Shown here: piece after piece, positions 32,731 through 46,193 of the stretch
Position numbering within the stretch: the stretch's first letter is position 1
Layout of the letters: each line of letters opens with the position of its first letter
From: Beaufortia kweichowensis
Taxonomy: Eukaryota > Chordata > Actinopteri > Cypriniformes > Gastromyzontidae
NCBI GenBank assembly: GCA_019155185.1
Contig: CM032797.1
Coordinates: 10,650,881-10,714,880, forward strand
DNA length: 64,000 nucleotides
Direction: 5' to 3'
Notes under the pieces: model-generated
What the model saw: only the letters and a program-made list of their open reading frames with translations
The model's database searches: none
Told to the model about the DNA's origin: nothing
Position numbers and translations under genes: made by a program

Positions 32731-35400
32731 AACCGGACCTTATCCTGGCTTGCGATTTTGTTAAAAAAGGAGTTCATCTTGAAGCCAAAAGAGGTGTGCT
32801 TCAAGACGACAGTGAAACTAAAATAGAAGTTTTATCAGAGGTGGCTATATTTCATTTGATCTTTTGACCATCTGGAACAAAATCCCATTCAAGAGGTGAT
32901 AAGCAAGCGGGAAGCTCTGCTAAAAGTGTATTATCTCTAAAAGCTGAACTCAATGGCAGAGATTATTTTGGACTCGTCCCTGATGATTGCAGGGTAATTC
33001 GAAGAACATGGGAAATTAACTAAATTAAATTAAATGAGGGAAATAAGTCCAACATCAGAATAAATCACCATTTGGCAATTGGACAGCTTTGACAGTTTTG
33101 CAAAGCTCTCACAATTCTGGGGTGTGAAGATTGTTGTTTAAAAACATCACAAAACAAGTCTATTTCACAGCAACAGAAAAAACTTAATCTTTACAGTGAC
33201 AGATAACAATAATATACAGTATTTGATTTCATAACATCATGTAAATTCTAATAAATAGGTTTTAAAATGTATTTTTTGCTCTCAGACATGTTCCTTAAAT
33301 ACCACTTTTCAACTTGCAGCTTAATGAATGTGCTAACTTAAAATTCTCCTGGGCTGTTTGCCTGAATTACTTCACCAGCACTCCCACCCTTAAAAAGAGT
33401 GACATTAAAAAGATCAGTCCATTTAATGTGTTTTTTTAAAGACTTATCAGAATAAATGGAAGCAGAATGGTTCTGTAACAAATGTTAATACTCAGTTTGT
33501 CCTTATATGCACATTTGTCAAAGCACATTATAATACTGCCTTACCATTTACTAGAATGTAATTTTTTTTATTCTGGTGTCATTTACCAAAACATTTGTTA
33601 GAACTTGATAACAGCTTGGCATGAGTAGTTTTTAATTCTACATTCACAGAAATGTTCCTAGGACAGGACAGACCTCGTAATTTTTTTATATCGCCTCTAT
33701 AATACTAAGAAATGTTTAATAATGATCTGATTATTTAAGTATTTTTCCAGTATCCAAAATCCACATTTCTGTTGCCCCGGGAGACGGTGGAGTCTCAGAG
33801 CTGTGCTGAGTCTAGACGATCACCTTCATCACAGGCTGTAAGCCATGTTTTTTTTACTTCTCCTCTCTTCTGTTCTAATTATTTAACCATTAAACTAGTG
33901 AATGTTATATGTTTGTAAATGGATTATAGATCTGGATAATATGTTTGCACCTCAGGGCGCTTGTAAACCAGCGTTGCCTTAGCAACATTCCACCAGCATC
34001 TGACAAATGACACACAGCCTGAAAGTGTTTAGAGTTTACAAAAGTAAATCTACCATTGTTTAACATCATCAATATGTGCCTTACTTCTTCCCGAAACAAG
34101 CAGTGAAAAGGTATCCACAATAAGTCTTGTATTAGCCTACTTCTTTTCACGCTAAAAAGTATACCATTTAAATGCATTGTAAGTCACTTTGAATGTAAAA
34201 GTTAGAATCTGCACACAAAACATATTGCATTCATCAATTAATTCTTTGTTTTAACACTTTTTTCCTTCAAAATGTTTTATGCACACATTGAAGATACTAC
34301 AAGAAACCAAGTGGAGATTTTGATCTATCATCAAAGATGTTTTTGATGGAATGAGGACCAGAAGTGATGGTTATAGAGCTTCTTTGGTAGACCGGTCAAT
34401 GAGGTAGGCTATATATATAAGCTACTCATTCTTTGTGAGAAAATAACTTGAACTTTCCTAATTTTGTGATTGTCACTGTGACAAATTAGTGCTTTAAAAG
34501 AGAGATTTGCAAGTCATGTTTCAATCCTAATTTTGATAATGGAGTACAAAGCTCGTATGAGTGTTTTGTTGATAACAGCACACCCGAAACCTGATTCAAA
34601 GTTTTTTTAATAATTTTTCCTGATTTTTCAACGTGTCTCTTTTGAGTTTATTAACATAAATATCTCAAAACAAAACCTTTTGAATAAAACCTGCCATTAC
34701 AAGACTAGTGGCTATATTAAAGAGACAAGTAAAGCAAAGAAAGGTAACCTGTTGAAAACTGTAAGAAAGAAATACAATTTCTTTTTCATAAACATACATC
34801 CTAAAACCTTAATTGACTCTTATGTCTAATAACTTAACAGAATGAAACGGTCAGGAATTCGACTCAATGCAAATTTTGCATTCTCCCTTCTTTAAACTTT
34901 CCACATGAAAGTTTTCAGGTGTTCACTATAATCTTGGTCTGCTCCTGACATTGCTTACACATGTCTGTCTGGCACTCAGATCTTGGAAGAGAGTAAACAT
35001 TAGATGGCAGGCTAAGAAAGGCCAGTATTGACACTAATATCCACTGCTTAGAGGTGTTCAAATACAACCTCAGCTTATTTACCTCACACTTACTGCACTT
35101 TAATGTTTAATCCCTGATTAAGCATCAGGCAGCACCGGAAAATAAACCATTGTGTGTAACACCCCGTCACATAGAAAAAATGAGGGTGTGTGTGTCTGTG
35201 ACCTCTACTGTACACACACAGTCTTGTTGGATGAAAGAGAAATGGAGGGCATCGGCAGGTAAAGGGTCACCAACAGGTGAAACGTGAGATAGTGTTTAGG
35301 AGTCATATTTAATAGGAAGGAAGCAAATGAACACATGAAATCATTGAAATTGAAATCTTGAAAAATGATACAGAATGTGTAAGAGGCATGTTTAACCCAG
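32731..35400. other. Intergenic, AT-rich
   Basis: No gene recognised and no clear transposon boundary. Confidence 0.55.
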
Positions 35401-35404
35401 TGGT

Positions 35405-35891
35405 TAAGAGTTTAGCCAAATATGATAATTTACTCGCCCTAAAGCTATATACTGTATGACTACTGTTCTTTAGTTAAACAAAAAAATATTTTTATATTTA
35501 AATACTGTCATGTTATATTCTTATCTGCGATTTAAAATTGTGAAGCTCCAAAAAGCATCAAAGTAATCCAAACGATACAGTGGATTAATATACATTTTTT
35601 AAAGTGATAAAATACTTTTAAGTTCATATATGGCTTCACGTTAATAACAGCTACAAATTTTAAGCTTTCACTTCAGAAGACTTCCCAGTCCTTCACTTTC
35701 ATTTACTGTAATGATGTATGTATGATCTTTTTGGAGGTTTACTATTTAATATTTAACTATTTATATAAATCCCATATGAGAAGATAACCTGACAGCATTT
35801 TAATATGAAAATATTTTTACTCAGCCGAAGAGAACAAGTCATGTACATCTAGGATGACATTTTTTCATTTTTGTCTGAACTCTTCCTTTAA
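35405..35891. mobile_element. Foldback MITE, long variant
   Basis: The left part (TTTAGCCAAATATGATAATT, then TACTCGCCCT) and right end (TTTTTCATTTTTGTCTGAAC then TCTTCCTTTAA) are decayed inverted ends of the GTTCACCCAAAAATG family. The internal CTCCAAAAAGCATCAAAGTA, ATCCAAACGATAC and TTTCACTTCAGAAGAC match, from memory, the body of a common zebrafish repeat. Boundaries approximate. Confidence 0.7.
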
Positions 35892-36589
35892 CCGTGTTTC
35901 TTGGTTAAATCAAACACATAAAATACTGCTAAATAAACAAGAACACCAATTACATGGCAACACAAACTATGCAATATGCCTTGAGTTGCCCAGGCAAGAT
36001 TGTCTGCCTGCGTTTGTAGACTCAGGCTTTAAAATTGTGCTGTTAAGTATGATTTATCATCATCTGCCATTGGGATTTGTGTAGTGTATTGATACAGCAG
36101 TAGTAAAACTGGCCCATAGGTGCAGCAGAAACTGTGTGATAGTCTTATGTGGGAATGTGGGGGAAGAATAAATTGAGCCATAGACATCATGGCGTCTAGT
36201 CTGACTTGTACGGCATACAAAGGGAGTCTATATGAAATAAAGATATGGACTTCACTATGCAATATTACACAATAACACACTGCAACCGAGTTTAGCTCTG
36301 TAAATATCGTATGATGTATTTAATGCCATTTACTATGTCGTGTGACATCCTCCAAACATCATCGTTTTCAAGCGTCCCAAATACTGAAAGATTAATCATC
36401 CAGAGGTGAGATCATTTACAAATCCAGTGGCTTGTGTGTAATGTTCCCATGGATATTGTCCTGGCTGGTAAACAATCAGAGGATGGTGCTATGATGTACG
36501 TCCCCCCTTTAGCCATGTAAACTTAAGAGACCACACAAAGTGTATTTATACCTCACACATCTTGATATAAACAACGTCTTGTATTATAA

Positions 36590-37060
36590 ATTGATCATCC
36601 AACGTTCCTGACCGCCAAGCTCGGTCACCGTGGTTCCTTTCAGGTAGTCTTCTCCTGCATCTAACTGAGTGATCTCATGCAGGGCTCAGTTAAGCAGCCC
36701 CAGAGGAACATCCCCTTTGGATAAATTCGCTATCAGCAGTGACTCTGAGGCGGCTCGAGAGGAATGTGGCTGGCTATGGGACCCTCTAGCCTGGGTTCTG
36801 CACATCCCATCCATCAAACGACCCCCCACCCCTTTAAAATCAAGCACTTTCTAAGTAGCAAAGAGGTGCCAAGGCTAATTATAAACAAATCATTGATGTT
36901 CTAGGGACCTGAGCAGCGTTCAGTAAAAGCCTGGAAGTGAGCCATCGAGGATGGGAGGGCAGGGGCCTCTGCTGAAGTGATCTGCTTGAGAGAGCGTTCA
37001 ATTGACTGTGAATGGGGACCTCACACAGGGACCGCAGCGCTACGGCAGAGTGACAGGTGT
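36590..37060. promoter_or_regulatory. Candidate conserved non-coding segment
   Basis: Complex sequence of raised GC with CpGs in an AT-rich interval (GACCGCCAAGCTCGGTCACC near 36610). No frame encodes anything recognisable. Confidence 0.25.
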
Positions 37061-39000
37061 TTAGGAGCACAGCCAAACATACAGAAGAGGACATAGAGTG
37101 GAAGGTATGAGACATGTGTGTCTTTGCCAGAGACGCACACTCAGTAAACCCACAGAAACAAATTCTTTTTGAATACAGATAACATGAAATAAAAGTATTG
37201 AAACCTGATTTTTTAAAATAAAAATTATAAGCAGTTGCTTCTTGCATGAAACATTCTGCTTAAAAAATGTTTACCTTAAATGCATAGTAAGTCCATCAGA
37301 GGGAAAAGTGTTTGCAGATTAGATTTGAGAGATTGAAAAATTTGTTGATTTTTTTTGTTTAAATTTAAATGTATTCGTTTAACTTAATAAATTTTATATT
37401 CACACGATAACCCAAGCTAAAGGGCATAACTAAAAGTTATGAAAACATTAGTTTGCTACCTATTATTCCCATAGAGCTCTATAATTTCTTGAAAAAGATG
37501 ATCTAAGATGATTCATTTTTGGAAATGAATAATGTAGTTATTCTGCCAGCAGCCATGCTAACCATCCAAACCTTGACTACAAAATATTATAAATACTATT
37601 AAATGCATTTATTTTATGTATATAATATTTTTTTTTTACATTTATACCCTTGACCTTATTCATTTTATTCCTATATATACGTGCAGCATTAGGCTGAAAC
37701 AACATACAATATTGTATGTAATTATTTTTTGTTATTGTTATTGTTTTAATGTTGTTGTTTTTTTATAAAATATTAATTCTAATTTTTTGGTTTATGCTTA
37801 TTATTATGGCAATATGTCAAATATTTATTCTGACCTTTTTTATCAATATATAGTTTGTCATGATTAGATTAGAATTCAACTATGTGATATTAAAGTGAAT
37901 AGTGAAATCACACAAGTGTTACACCTGTGAAACGGTGACAGTTAACAGGTTAGGTTGTTGTTCATGTTATTTTAAGCTACTGTGTGTTTGCGTACATGCT
38001 GATTGTGCTTTGTGGGAGGGCACTAGTGTTGAGTGTGTATATTTTCAGGAACTTGGTGGTGTCGCTGTATAATCAAAACAAATGATTCTGGATTGTTAAA
38101 TTATACATATTAAAAACACATGTTGTTATGGAATCCATTCTCAAATTGACTTATTTTACGTATTGACGTATTTGTCCTTCAGGTTGACTACCACTAGACT
38201 ATATCCAGATATTAATGTGGAACTAATGACAGCCGTAATCTGGATCATAATGTGGCTGGTCAAAATGAGTTGAAATAGGTGACTGCTACTGTAGTGTTAT
38301 TGCAATGAGTCATGAACATTATGTTCCATCAGACCTTTAAGATGTTTTACTGAGAGCCTTTAAAACATAATTTCTTATCTTTGGAAACTTCTTGCTTGCA
38401 TCCTGAACATTTAGTGACTGTGATAATAAGAAACATATTGTTATCGTCAGCCATGAAAGCCCCAGGGTTGTAAAAATGTATGAAATTCAATGAATTAATT
38501 GTCTTTCTACTGTATTTTCTTGGCTTCGCTTTGAGTAGCAGTGAGGTGAAGCAGAAGGTGAGCTTCAGTTCACTGTTAAATAGGGTAAAAATATTTCACT
38601 TGTTTAGGAAATAAATTGGGATGATGAAAGCAGTAGAGTTGATTCGTAGAGAGCCCACTTTTGGTTTAGTGTGATTTTTAGAAAAGTGCTGGAGTGGGAT
38701 GGAAAAATACAGGATCTTTGTCAAGGTCAATTTTGCAGACAAAATCTTTGGTGTTTGACAATCCTTGTTGTTTGGTTTATTTGAAAAAAACCTGAGTAAA
38801 AAGTGTCCATTTGGTCTAAATTCTTTCATATAAGAAAGTCCCTCTTTTTTTCTAGAAGAAAGTCCCTTTAACTCATATTCTGGAGTTCAGTGGAAGTGTC
38901 AGACATTGTGAAGAAAGAAGAATAAAGTAACAGGGAGCATAAGTCAACAATTCTTCTTTATGCTCAGTGAGTAAGTGCAAGTAATGATAATAAACATAAC
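37061..39000. other. Intergenic, AT-rich
   Basis: No gene or clear transposon boundary. GGTGGTGTCGCTGTAT near 38055 resembles short fish repeat motifs. Confidence 0.5.
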
Positions 39001-39430
39001 GGTCAGAGATTAATGTTGGATGGCCCTGACCTTGAGCACGTACAGCCTGGGCACTGGCCATGCCCACGGCAGGCGCTGTTCCTTCTCAAAAATTCCCACA
39101 TTACCCTTCATGGCAAAGGAAGAAATGACAGACATCATTTCCCCTACGATCAAGCTGTTGATCTCCACGTTGACACGATTTGATGCAATCTGCTGCTCGG
39201 CGCAAAATAATTGAATGTGCTGAAAATTGGAAACTATTTCTAGGTATTTCCTCTCTTTAAAGTTCAGGGCAGATTAGCTTAATTAAGGAGGGGAAAACAG
39301 GAAGTTTTAAAGTCCTGCGGGTAATTAATAGGCGGCCTTGGCCAAGAGGTCTGCGTGGTCATTTTCTACAAGGATCCAGGAAAAGACTGTATTTTTGTCT
39401 GACTCCGAACAAAAATGTTGTTGATGAAAC
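39000..39430. promoter_or_regulatory. Best candidate enhancer between cables1 and gata6
   Basis: A 400-base block of complex, non-repetitive sequence dense in recognisable motif types: TGACCTTGA at 39027-39035 (minus-strand TCAAGGTCA, an ERR/SF1-type extended half-site), TTAATTAA at 39279-39286, GTAATTAATA at 39321-39330, and the NF1-like dyad CTTGGCCAAG at 39337-39346. Not coding. It lies about 11 kb downstream of gata6. Confidence 0.35.
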
Positions 39431-41320
39431 CGGCATGTTCTCAAAAGAAACAAAGGCCCTGCTGAAATGCAAATGGATAAATAATTTTTTTTTTAAATGT
39501 CATAAAAATAAGACAACAGTTGTATTTGTGCACACTGTTCAAATTGACCTTGCTCTGTAGTCTTCAGGTTATCCAGTATATCTTACTGTATCCTTAAGTG
39601 TTTCTCTGTGCTGTATCCTGCCTTACGTCATTCCTGATCTACTCTGGTTTCTTGTCTTGTTATCAGTGTACTATTGGCTCTCAGGGGGCTGCTGATAGTT
39701 TAAAAGGGGCCGTTTCAAAACAGCTTCATACTCTTTACTTCTATGCACACAGATCACTCTATTGTATTAAGAAAAGCTTTTTTTCTAATTGGTAGTGTGA
39801 TGAATGCGCTTGAGTAGCGCTGTTGTTTAGTTGTGCATGTAAGCTTAACATCTCATAAACTGGTTAGGTACTTAGTTCTAGTGGGTTGTTTATTTTCTAA
39901 AATGGTAAAAGATTTCGAAAACATAATACTCTTACTACCAGGCATGGTAACCCATATTTACATTGTATATGAAAAGATATAAACAGTCAACATTTAGTGA
40001 TCACGCACACACAAAAAGATTAAATAAATGCAGATTTCAATTGATTAATCTATCTAATTTTCTGCTGCTTAGACATATTACAACAATTCACTGTCCCTGG
40101 TAAGAATGATTAGAATTTGGTTTTGTTGACACATAGGTAATTGATTCAAATAGGGCTCCGATGAGTTCAGTGATTGTGTTGTTTTTAAAAGACTTGAGCT
40201 CTGACAGAAATACGCCGGGAAGTATTGCAATTGGCGGCGAGCACAGTTTCCCATAGACCGATGTGTTGAACTCAGCTCCAAGCCTTTTGGATGTGAGATG
40301 ACTGTTGAGCTAGTGGGAGAGGAGAGATAGCTGTGACCCTGCTGTGAACCCCTGCAAAAACTTGGATTATGTCTGGAGTACTTGGAGAAAATACTTAAAT
40401 GAGTTTCGTGATTTAGTGGGGCGGCTCACAGACATGGTTCTGAAATAAAGAAGGTGAAAAGGAAATGGGAAAAATAACAGTGAAGGACGCTAACACATCT
40501 TAACCGCTAGTAAATTTGGCTGCAGTTTGTATTTTTTAACTAAATGTCTTTCAAAAAACAACCAAAATGACTTAAATCTATATCAAAGTGACACTCCTCT
40601 ATGTCTAACTTGGCGCAATGCAGTTGGGTTACACTCCAAAGACCTCAACAGACCAATAGGCTGAACAAACCATGTTAACAAATTTTCACATTGTTAAAAC
40701 AAAAAAACATGTTTGGGTTAGCCAAAAGCACATTTAGGAACTTGGTAAAAAATGGAGTACTCCAGAACCAAAGCAATGTTTTGAATAGATGTGCCTTTTT
40801 AAAAATCAATGAAACCACTGGACATAGTTCATACAGTTGCACATCACACAATCCTTTATAATGCCAAAAGAGTTTTGTGAAAGTGTCAGTATCATATCCT
40901 CCAAATCATGACAGGAGGCCATGCAGGAGTCAGTTGTCATTTATGACTAATACCTGTACTTGTACTTTTGCCCTTGTGTTCCACTGTACACTTAGCTCTT
41001 TCTATGCTAATGCAAAATTTCTGAATATCTTGGCTAATATCTGCACCATCTTCAATCAATCACACTTGTAATTTGATGCAAACAGAATCACGTTTAATCT
41101 AAACAATGCTTAGAGCTTCTTTGTTGGTCTAACTATGTGATTCGGTAGCTAGCTGTGCGTTTATGTATCTATGATCTGTTATTAATAATTTAGCCAATCT
41201 GTATTAAACATGTCCCATTAATGTGCATCAGTACAAATAGATGATCCACACAACTGTTACGTTTATAGCAACTTAGTTTATGGAACATTTTAATAGATGT
41301 GCTTGCTTAGATAACCAGGT
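39431..41320. other. Intergenic, AT-rich
   Basis: No gene or bounded repeat recognised. Confidence 0.5.
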
Positions 41321-41334
41321 ACAACCAACAACCT

Positions 41335-41421
41335 GTTGCTCATACTCACAATACCTTAGCAACTACATAGCAAAGCCCTAGCAACCACCCAAAACACTGT
41401 AGCAATGCCCTGGCAACCACC
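41335..41421. repeat. Fish minisatellite (TAGCAACCAC-type units)
   Basis: About four imperfect units containing TAGCAAC, TAGCAAAG, TAGCAACC, TAGCAATG and TGGCAACC. This matches, from memory, a common dispersed teleost tandem repeat. Confidence 0.65.
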
Positions 41422-41878
41422 GTTACCTTTGAGCTGCAACATTCAACAGTATAATCATTGCCTTATTTTTCTAAGAAATTTATTACACTTAGTTTCCTTA
41501 GGATTTCCTTTTTAGAATGCCAAGTTTGTTGTTTAGGGAAAGATTAGCTGGAGATGGGTTGAATTTTACAAGAAATCCCCAAGGACTGATCCCATCTCTT
41601 CCTGAGAGCGCAGACACAGACGGTGTCTTACCGAGATCTGTTGGGTAACTCCCCCCGGGGAAAACCATTCTTTACCGTTTTTCTAACAGCCCTAAGGCTC
41701 TCGGCTCAGTTGGTCCTAAGACCTCCTTTGTTTACTCTGGCTCAGGGTGGACTTTCAACTCCATCCCAGAAAGGAGAGGGTGACACTGACCCTTTTACTC
41801 ACTGTCCAAATACAGAGCAGACATCACAGGCTTTGAAACTGAACCAACATTCACTGTTAGTCCCAGAAATAGAACATA

Positions 41879-42120
41879 TACACTCTAAAAAAGGATGTGT
41901 TATTTTTTAACAAATTTTTTGTGTTATGCTGTTCTCTAAATACATAAAAGGGACAACACATGTTGAGTTGAAAGTAACACAAGTTGAGTTAAAAGTAACA
42001 CAAAATGTGTTGTTTTTAAATTAACACAAAGATGTGTCTAGTTAGGGACAACACATCTGTGTGTTGTCCCTAACTAGACACATCTTGTGTTATTTTTAAC
42101 ACATCTGTTTTTAGAGTGTA
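41879..42120. mobile_element. MITE with TACACTCTAAAAA ends
   Basis: The left end TACACTCTAAAAAAGGATGT and the right end, which as reverse complement reads TACACTCTAAAAACAGATGT, are inverted over about 24 bases; outer TA may be the target site. Multiple TGTGTTA/TAACACA units fill the inside, with a perfect 26-base-arm hairpin at 42030-42085. No coding frame. Confidence 0.85.
42030..42085. repeat. Perfect 26-base-arm hairpin inside the MITE
   Basis: The left arm starts AGATGTGTCTAGTTAGGG and the right arm ends CCCTAACTAGACACATCT; they are exact reverse complements over 26 bases around a TCTG loop (42056-42059). The lack of any mismatch suggests recent origin or arm homogenisation. Confidence 0.9.
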
Positions 42121-42740
42121 GAAATCATTTTATCAAAAGTTGAAGGGCTGTACATTAAACTGACCTATCAAACACAAATGCAAACCTGTGTTTGACTTCT
42201 AGTGCTCCAAGGAGACACACAATCTTCATTGCTTTAGCTGGGGTTGTAGTCTTATAAATATTTGCTCCACCTTTTGAATAAGTTCTCAAACTATGCTAGC
42301 CATAAATATTCTGTCTGTAATTTGTCTCTTGTCTTATCTGAAAATCTTTTATTAAAGCTAATTAGTTTATTTCTAAGAACAGAATGTGTTGTCTGAAAAC
42401 TGAACAGCTCAAATGAGTTTCACACACAGACATATTCAGGATATGTTTTTGGCATTGTGAAGAACATGTCCTTAGATATGGGATTGAAACATAAATATTC
42501 TTTCTGTGTTGAATGCTTTTTAAATATTAAACGTACCCCAATATATGCATTATATTTAACTTATTTTTCAAATATTTTAATAATTTGTATTAAGTATTGA
42601 ATTCACAAATGTTTTTTTTTACTTTAGAACAGTTTTGAACTATGTTTATGAAATAAATATGAAAACACTTTTTCAGAAAAGTTGCATTTATGCGATGCAT
42701 TTTTGACTTTTTTGAACTTGACAGACCTGGTAATTTGTGA
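42121..42740. other. Intergenic between two MITEs
   Basis: AT-rich; nothing else recognised. Confidence 0.5.
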
Positions 42741-42741
42741 A

Positions 42742-42923
42742 AACACTGTAAAAAATCATTGCTGCCTTACTTTTTTAAATACAGTCAGCTTGGCTTTACA
42801 AGTCATTCCAATTGTTTTTAGACAAGTTAAATTCAACTCAATTAAATAATACAATTTCAACTAATTTTCTAAGTTATATGTTGAAATGACTTGTTAAACC
42901 AGCAAATAATTTTTGACACTGTA
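42742..42923. mobile_element. MITE with CACTGTAAAAAAT ends
   Basis: The left CACTGTAAAAAATCATTGCTG and the right end read in reverse complement (CAGTGTCAAAAATTATTTGCTG) are imperfect inverted repeats. The sub-terminal ACAAGTCATTCCAA and TTGAAATGACTTGT are also inverted. Matches, from memory, a common fish element. About 180 bases, non-coding. Confidence 0.7.
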
Positions 42924-44360
42924 TCAAATATGCCATATAATATACCACCAAATAATATATAGGCTAATATCAATTTAAAAGATTTTAAAAGACATATTCA
43001 TTGCTATTTTATAGCATTTTATTTCTTTATTTCATTTTAAACTTTTTAAAGTTTTTACTATAGTCTATGGCATTAAAATGACCCTGCCAAATCTGATTAA
43101 GAAAGCCATTAAATTGATATGTAACAGATCTCTAATGTTTTGGTTTCATGGTTCTGACATCTGCTGTGTACTGTAGCCTACACATCAAAAAACATCTGGA
43201 CATGCAATACCATCTTACACCACTAGAAATGCTACTGCACAGAGCGTCTTGCCAAAGGTTGCCACTCCCCATTCTTAATCACAAAGAGAAGAATTTACTC
43301 AAATCCTTCCCAGATCCCAGCCTCCAATAAAGCTCATTGCAATATGTCTTACAAGCTGGACAGATACCCAAAAAGCATCAGGATAAATCTTAATCAGCTC
43401 TGGAGCTGTAGGTGACAGCAGAAGGCAGATGGAATGTAAAGTGACGTTAGCGCAGTCTAAGTGAATTCTGTCGGGTCGTGCCAAAGCTGTTATTAATGGT
43501 GTGTGTTTCAGAGGTTTATGTTGTGGCTGGTACTTCTCTCTAAAGCATAGAGGGCATATGTAGTTCAAAAGGGCAACAGGGAGCAACTGTTTGCTATGTA
43601 GAAATGCTCGACTGTGCTGGTGTTACTGTGTTGCAATCCACAAACAGAAATAGAAAGAGAATAACATTTGGATTTTAGATAAAACCATAATGTTAAGAGT
43701 GTATCATGAACAGGATAATGTGTAAGAATAGTTGCTGTGTCACTTTTAAATATCAACATTTGTAATGGATGTATAGGTCACACATGAGACAATTATGACA
43801 GAGAACCCTAGCAAAAGAGGTGTTGTGTAAATGGTTTATCAGTGGCAGGACGTGCTGCATTTATCTATGCCTTACCAGCACCACAAAGGAGACAAGAAGT
43901 CACATCAGAGACTTCCAATCTATTGGAGCTGAGAGCTCATCAATCAGCTGTAAATCAAAGTGCAACCTTGAGGCAAAGATCAGCACATTCATATGTCAAA
44001 GTTCACATAAACTAATAATTCATTTGGGTTAGGCTCTGGCTTAGCCAGGATCTGTGATGATCACGCACTAAAAGGTGTCACTATAAAGGTGTACACGAAA
44101 TATAAATTCCTGTTAGTTTTAGTCATTTTGGTACTCATGATTTAAAAGGTTTAAAATTTTCTATCAGTGATTTTAGTTAACCAAAATTTTGATTTAAATG
44201 ATTTTTTATTTTTAGAAAAACTCTTAAATCTTACTCCTCAAAACCGCATGCGTACTATGCATGCCTCAATTGCTTTAAAAGAAGCTAAAATTCTATAGAA
44301 ATATGCATAAAAAATTACATTTTATCCTATTTTAACCTTTTAACTGTCACCAATCCAGGG
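42924..44360. other. Intergenic, AT-rich
   Basis: No gene recognised. 43130-43540 is somewhat more complex than its surroundings. Confidence 0.5.
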
Positions 44361-44660
44361 GTAAAACACTGCATTAATTTAATATTTCATAGCTTCCAAT
44401 CTAATTATGATAATCTATATATTGATAAAAAAGGTCTAGGACTTTCAATAAACATACAAAAATGTTAATGTTATTTTTTTTTTAAATACCTTGAATAAAA
44501 AATAGGTTAATTTAAAAAGTTTAAATAATTAAAAAATATCTAAAATTCACAGATTTGTAGATTGGATAGTGCATTTTTATGTGTATGTGTGCAGTGACAG
44601 ATATCCGGTTAATCAATTTAAAAAATATTTGGTATAGTTTTGCTGTTAAAACAACCTTGA
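44360..44660. repeat. Interspersed repeat copy B, shared with 2230-2450
   Basis: TTAATATTTCATAG, CCAATCTAATTATGATAATC, TATATATTGAT, CAGTGACAG and GGTATAGTTTTG appear in the same order and strand as in the npc1 intron copy. Diverged and AT-rich; family not recognised. Confidence 0.55.
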
Positions 44661-46193
44661 TTAAATTAAAACTTTTTATTCCTTTTAGTGAAAATAAGAG
44701 AGGGCAAAAAACACAACCAATTTAGTTATGGCTCTTATTTATTGTTCCAGTGTTAAAGAACTAATCTGATAAACAGAATTTAGTTCACATACAATATAGT
44801 ACACAATAACGGCCTTCTCAATACTCTGTACACTGGAAAACAGCAGGGAGAGTCAATGGTTTGAGAACATTTTATCATAAACATTGCTTATGACTGTTAA
44901 TGTCAATTACCACATCATGTACATGTTTGGATATTATATTTCAATTATGTCCAGTGATTCATAAAAATATTCATGTGAAGAGTATGAAGAATTTGGGAAT
45001 GAAACTTACATTGGACAACAGACAAGCTTGTCAACAGTTGCTTTAAATAGTTTCAATGAGAGAAAAACTAAATGAATTATAAATCTGTTCAGCCCAGATA
45101 TACAGTCATTTTGGGATCAAAGTTAGGCCTAGAAAACATAGCCATAAAATAAAAATACGTTAATTCAAATAAAACAGACACACACCCTCTATGAAACACA
45201 CTAAATTGCAGAAATAAATAATTGTAGAGTTTATAAAGACAAGAAATCACTACTGTAGCAAACTGCTTTTTGTGTGACATACGATTGTCAAATTGTCCAA
45301 AAATCATCAATCCTCTCACTGAAGTAGAATTAATCTGGTGCTGGTGTAAAGACGGCTGGTGCTTGTTTAAACCCCATTACAAAGTTAAGTCTCAGAGGTC
45401 GTAAATCACGAACACTTTGGACTCCTTAAACTCATTCATTGGGTAATTAAGTCATTTGGACATCCCATTTAATCACTTGTATTGTGCATTGTGATGGCTT
45501 AAATAATGAAACCTTTTTCTTACATTATTGGCTAATTCTGACACACATTATTTTCTCTAAATTATTTAATAAATTGGAAAAGCTAAATTCAGAATAGACA
45601 TTGTTACCAGACAGGTGTATCAAACTGAAAGTAAAAAAGAAATAAAAAAATAACAGCACATAGCAAGCATTGATATTTGCACATCAATGTCATACCCTAG
45701 GTAGTCTTACATCTATTGCAGCAAAAAGATTGTAGTTATTGTAACAAAATATGCATCAGAAAGGAATCCTGAGTGCTGTTTGTTCTAACAGAGATATATT
45801 GTATTCATTCTTTCAATATTTTTTTATGCTTTTTGTATTGTATTTTTATTCTCATTGTATTTTTTTGTCTTCCCCCTTACAGGTCTGTACCTCCAAATCG
45901 GTTCACAAAACTAGAACTATTTTCTTTACTGTTAATTAATTTACTTGATTAGGCCATTTTAATTTGACAGTGATCTCTAGGAAAACGTGTAATCAAACAA
46001 GAAACTGCAAGCTTCACATGAGTTCCTGTGATCTTTGATACCCTGTATTAAACCTTCACAAAACAGTTTAATCTGATAAGAGCTTTTTACTTTTTTCCAT
46101 AAAGAAGGTGTGCAGATTAGTGAGCGGCATCCACACTGTGATGACATCACGCTTAAAACAAAAGGCTTCAGTTCTAATCTATTTGACATTATC
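44661..46193. other. Downstream flank of gata6
   Basis: AT-rich, non-coding. TTTATT strings such as near 44735 are alternative minus-strand polyadenylation signals for gata6, so part of this block may be 3' UTR. Confidence 0.45.

Noticed and set aside
41335..41421. CRISPR-like short repeats
   Set aside because: The units are imperfect, contiguous and match a fish minisatellite; there are no spacers and the DNA is vertebrate.
23061..46175. Exons of rbbp8
   Set aside because: No frame in this interval reads as CtIP/RBBP8 sequence on either strand by inspection.
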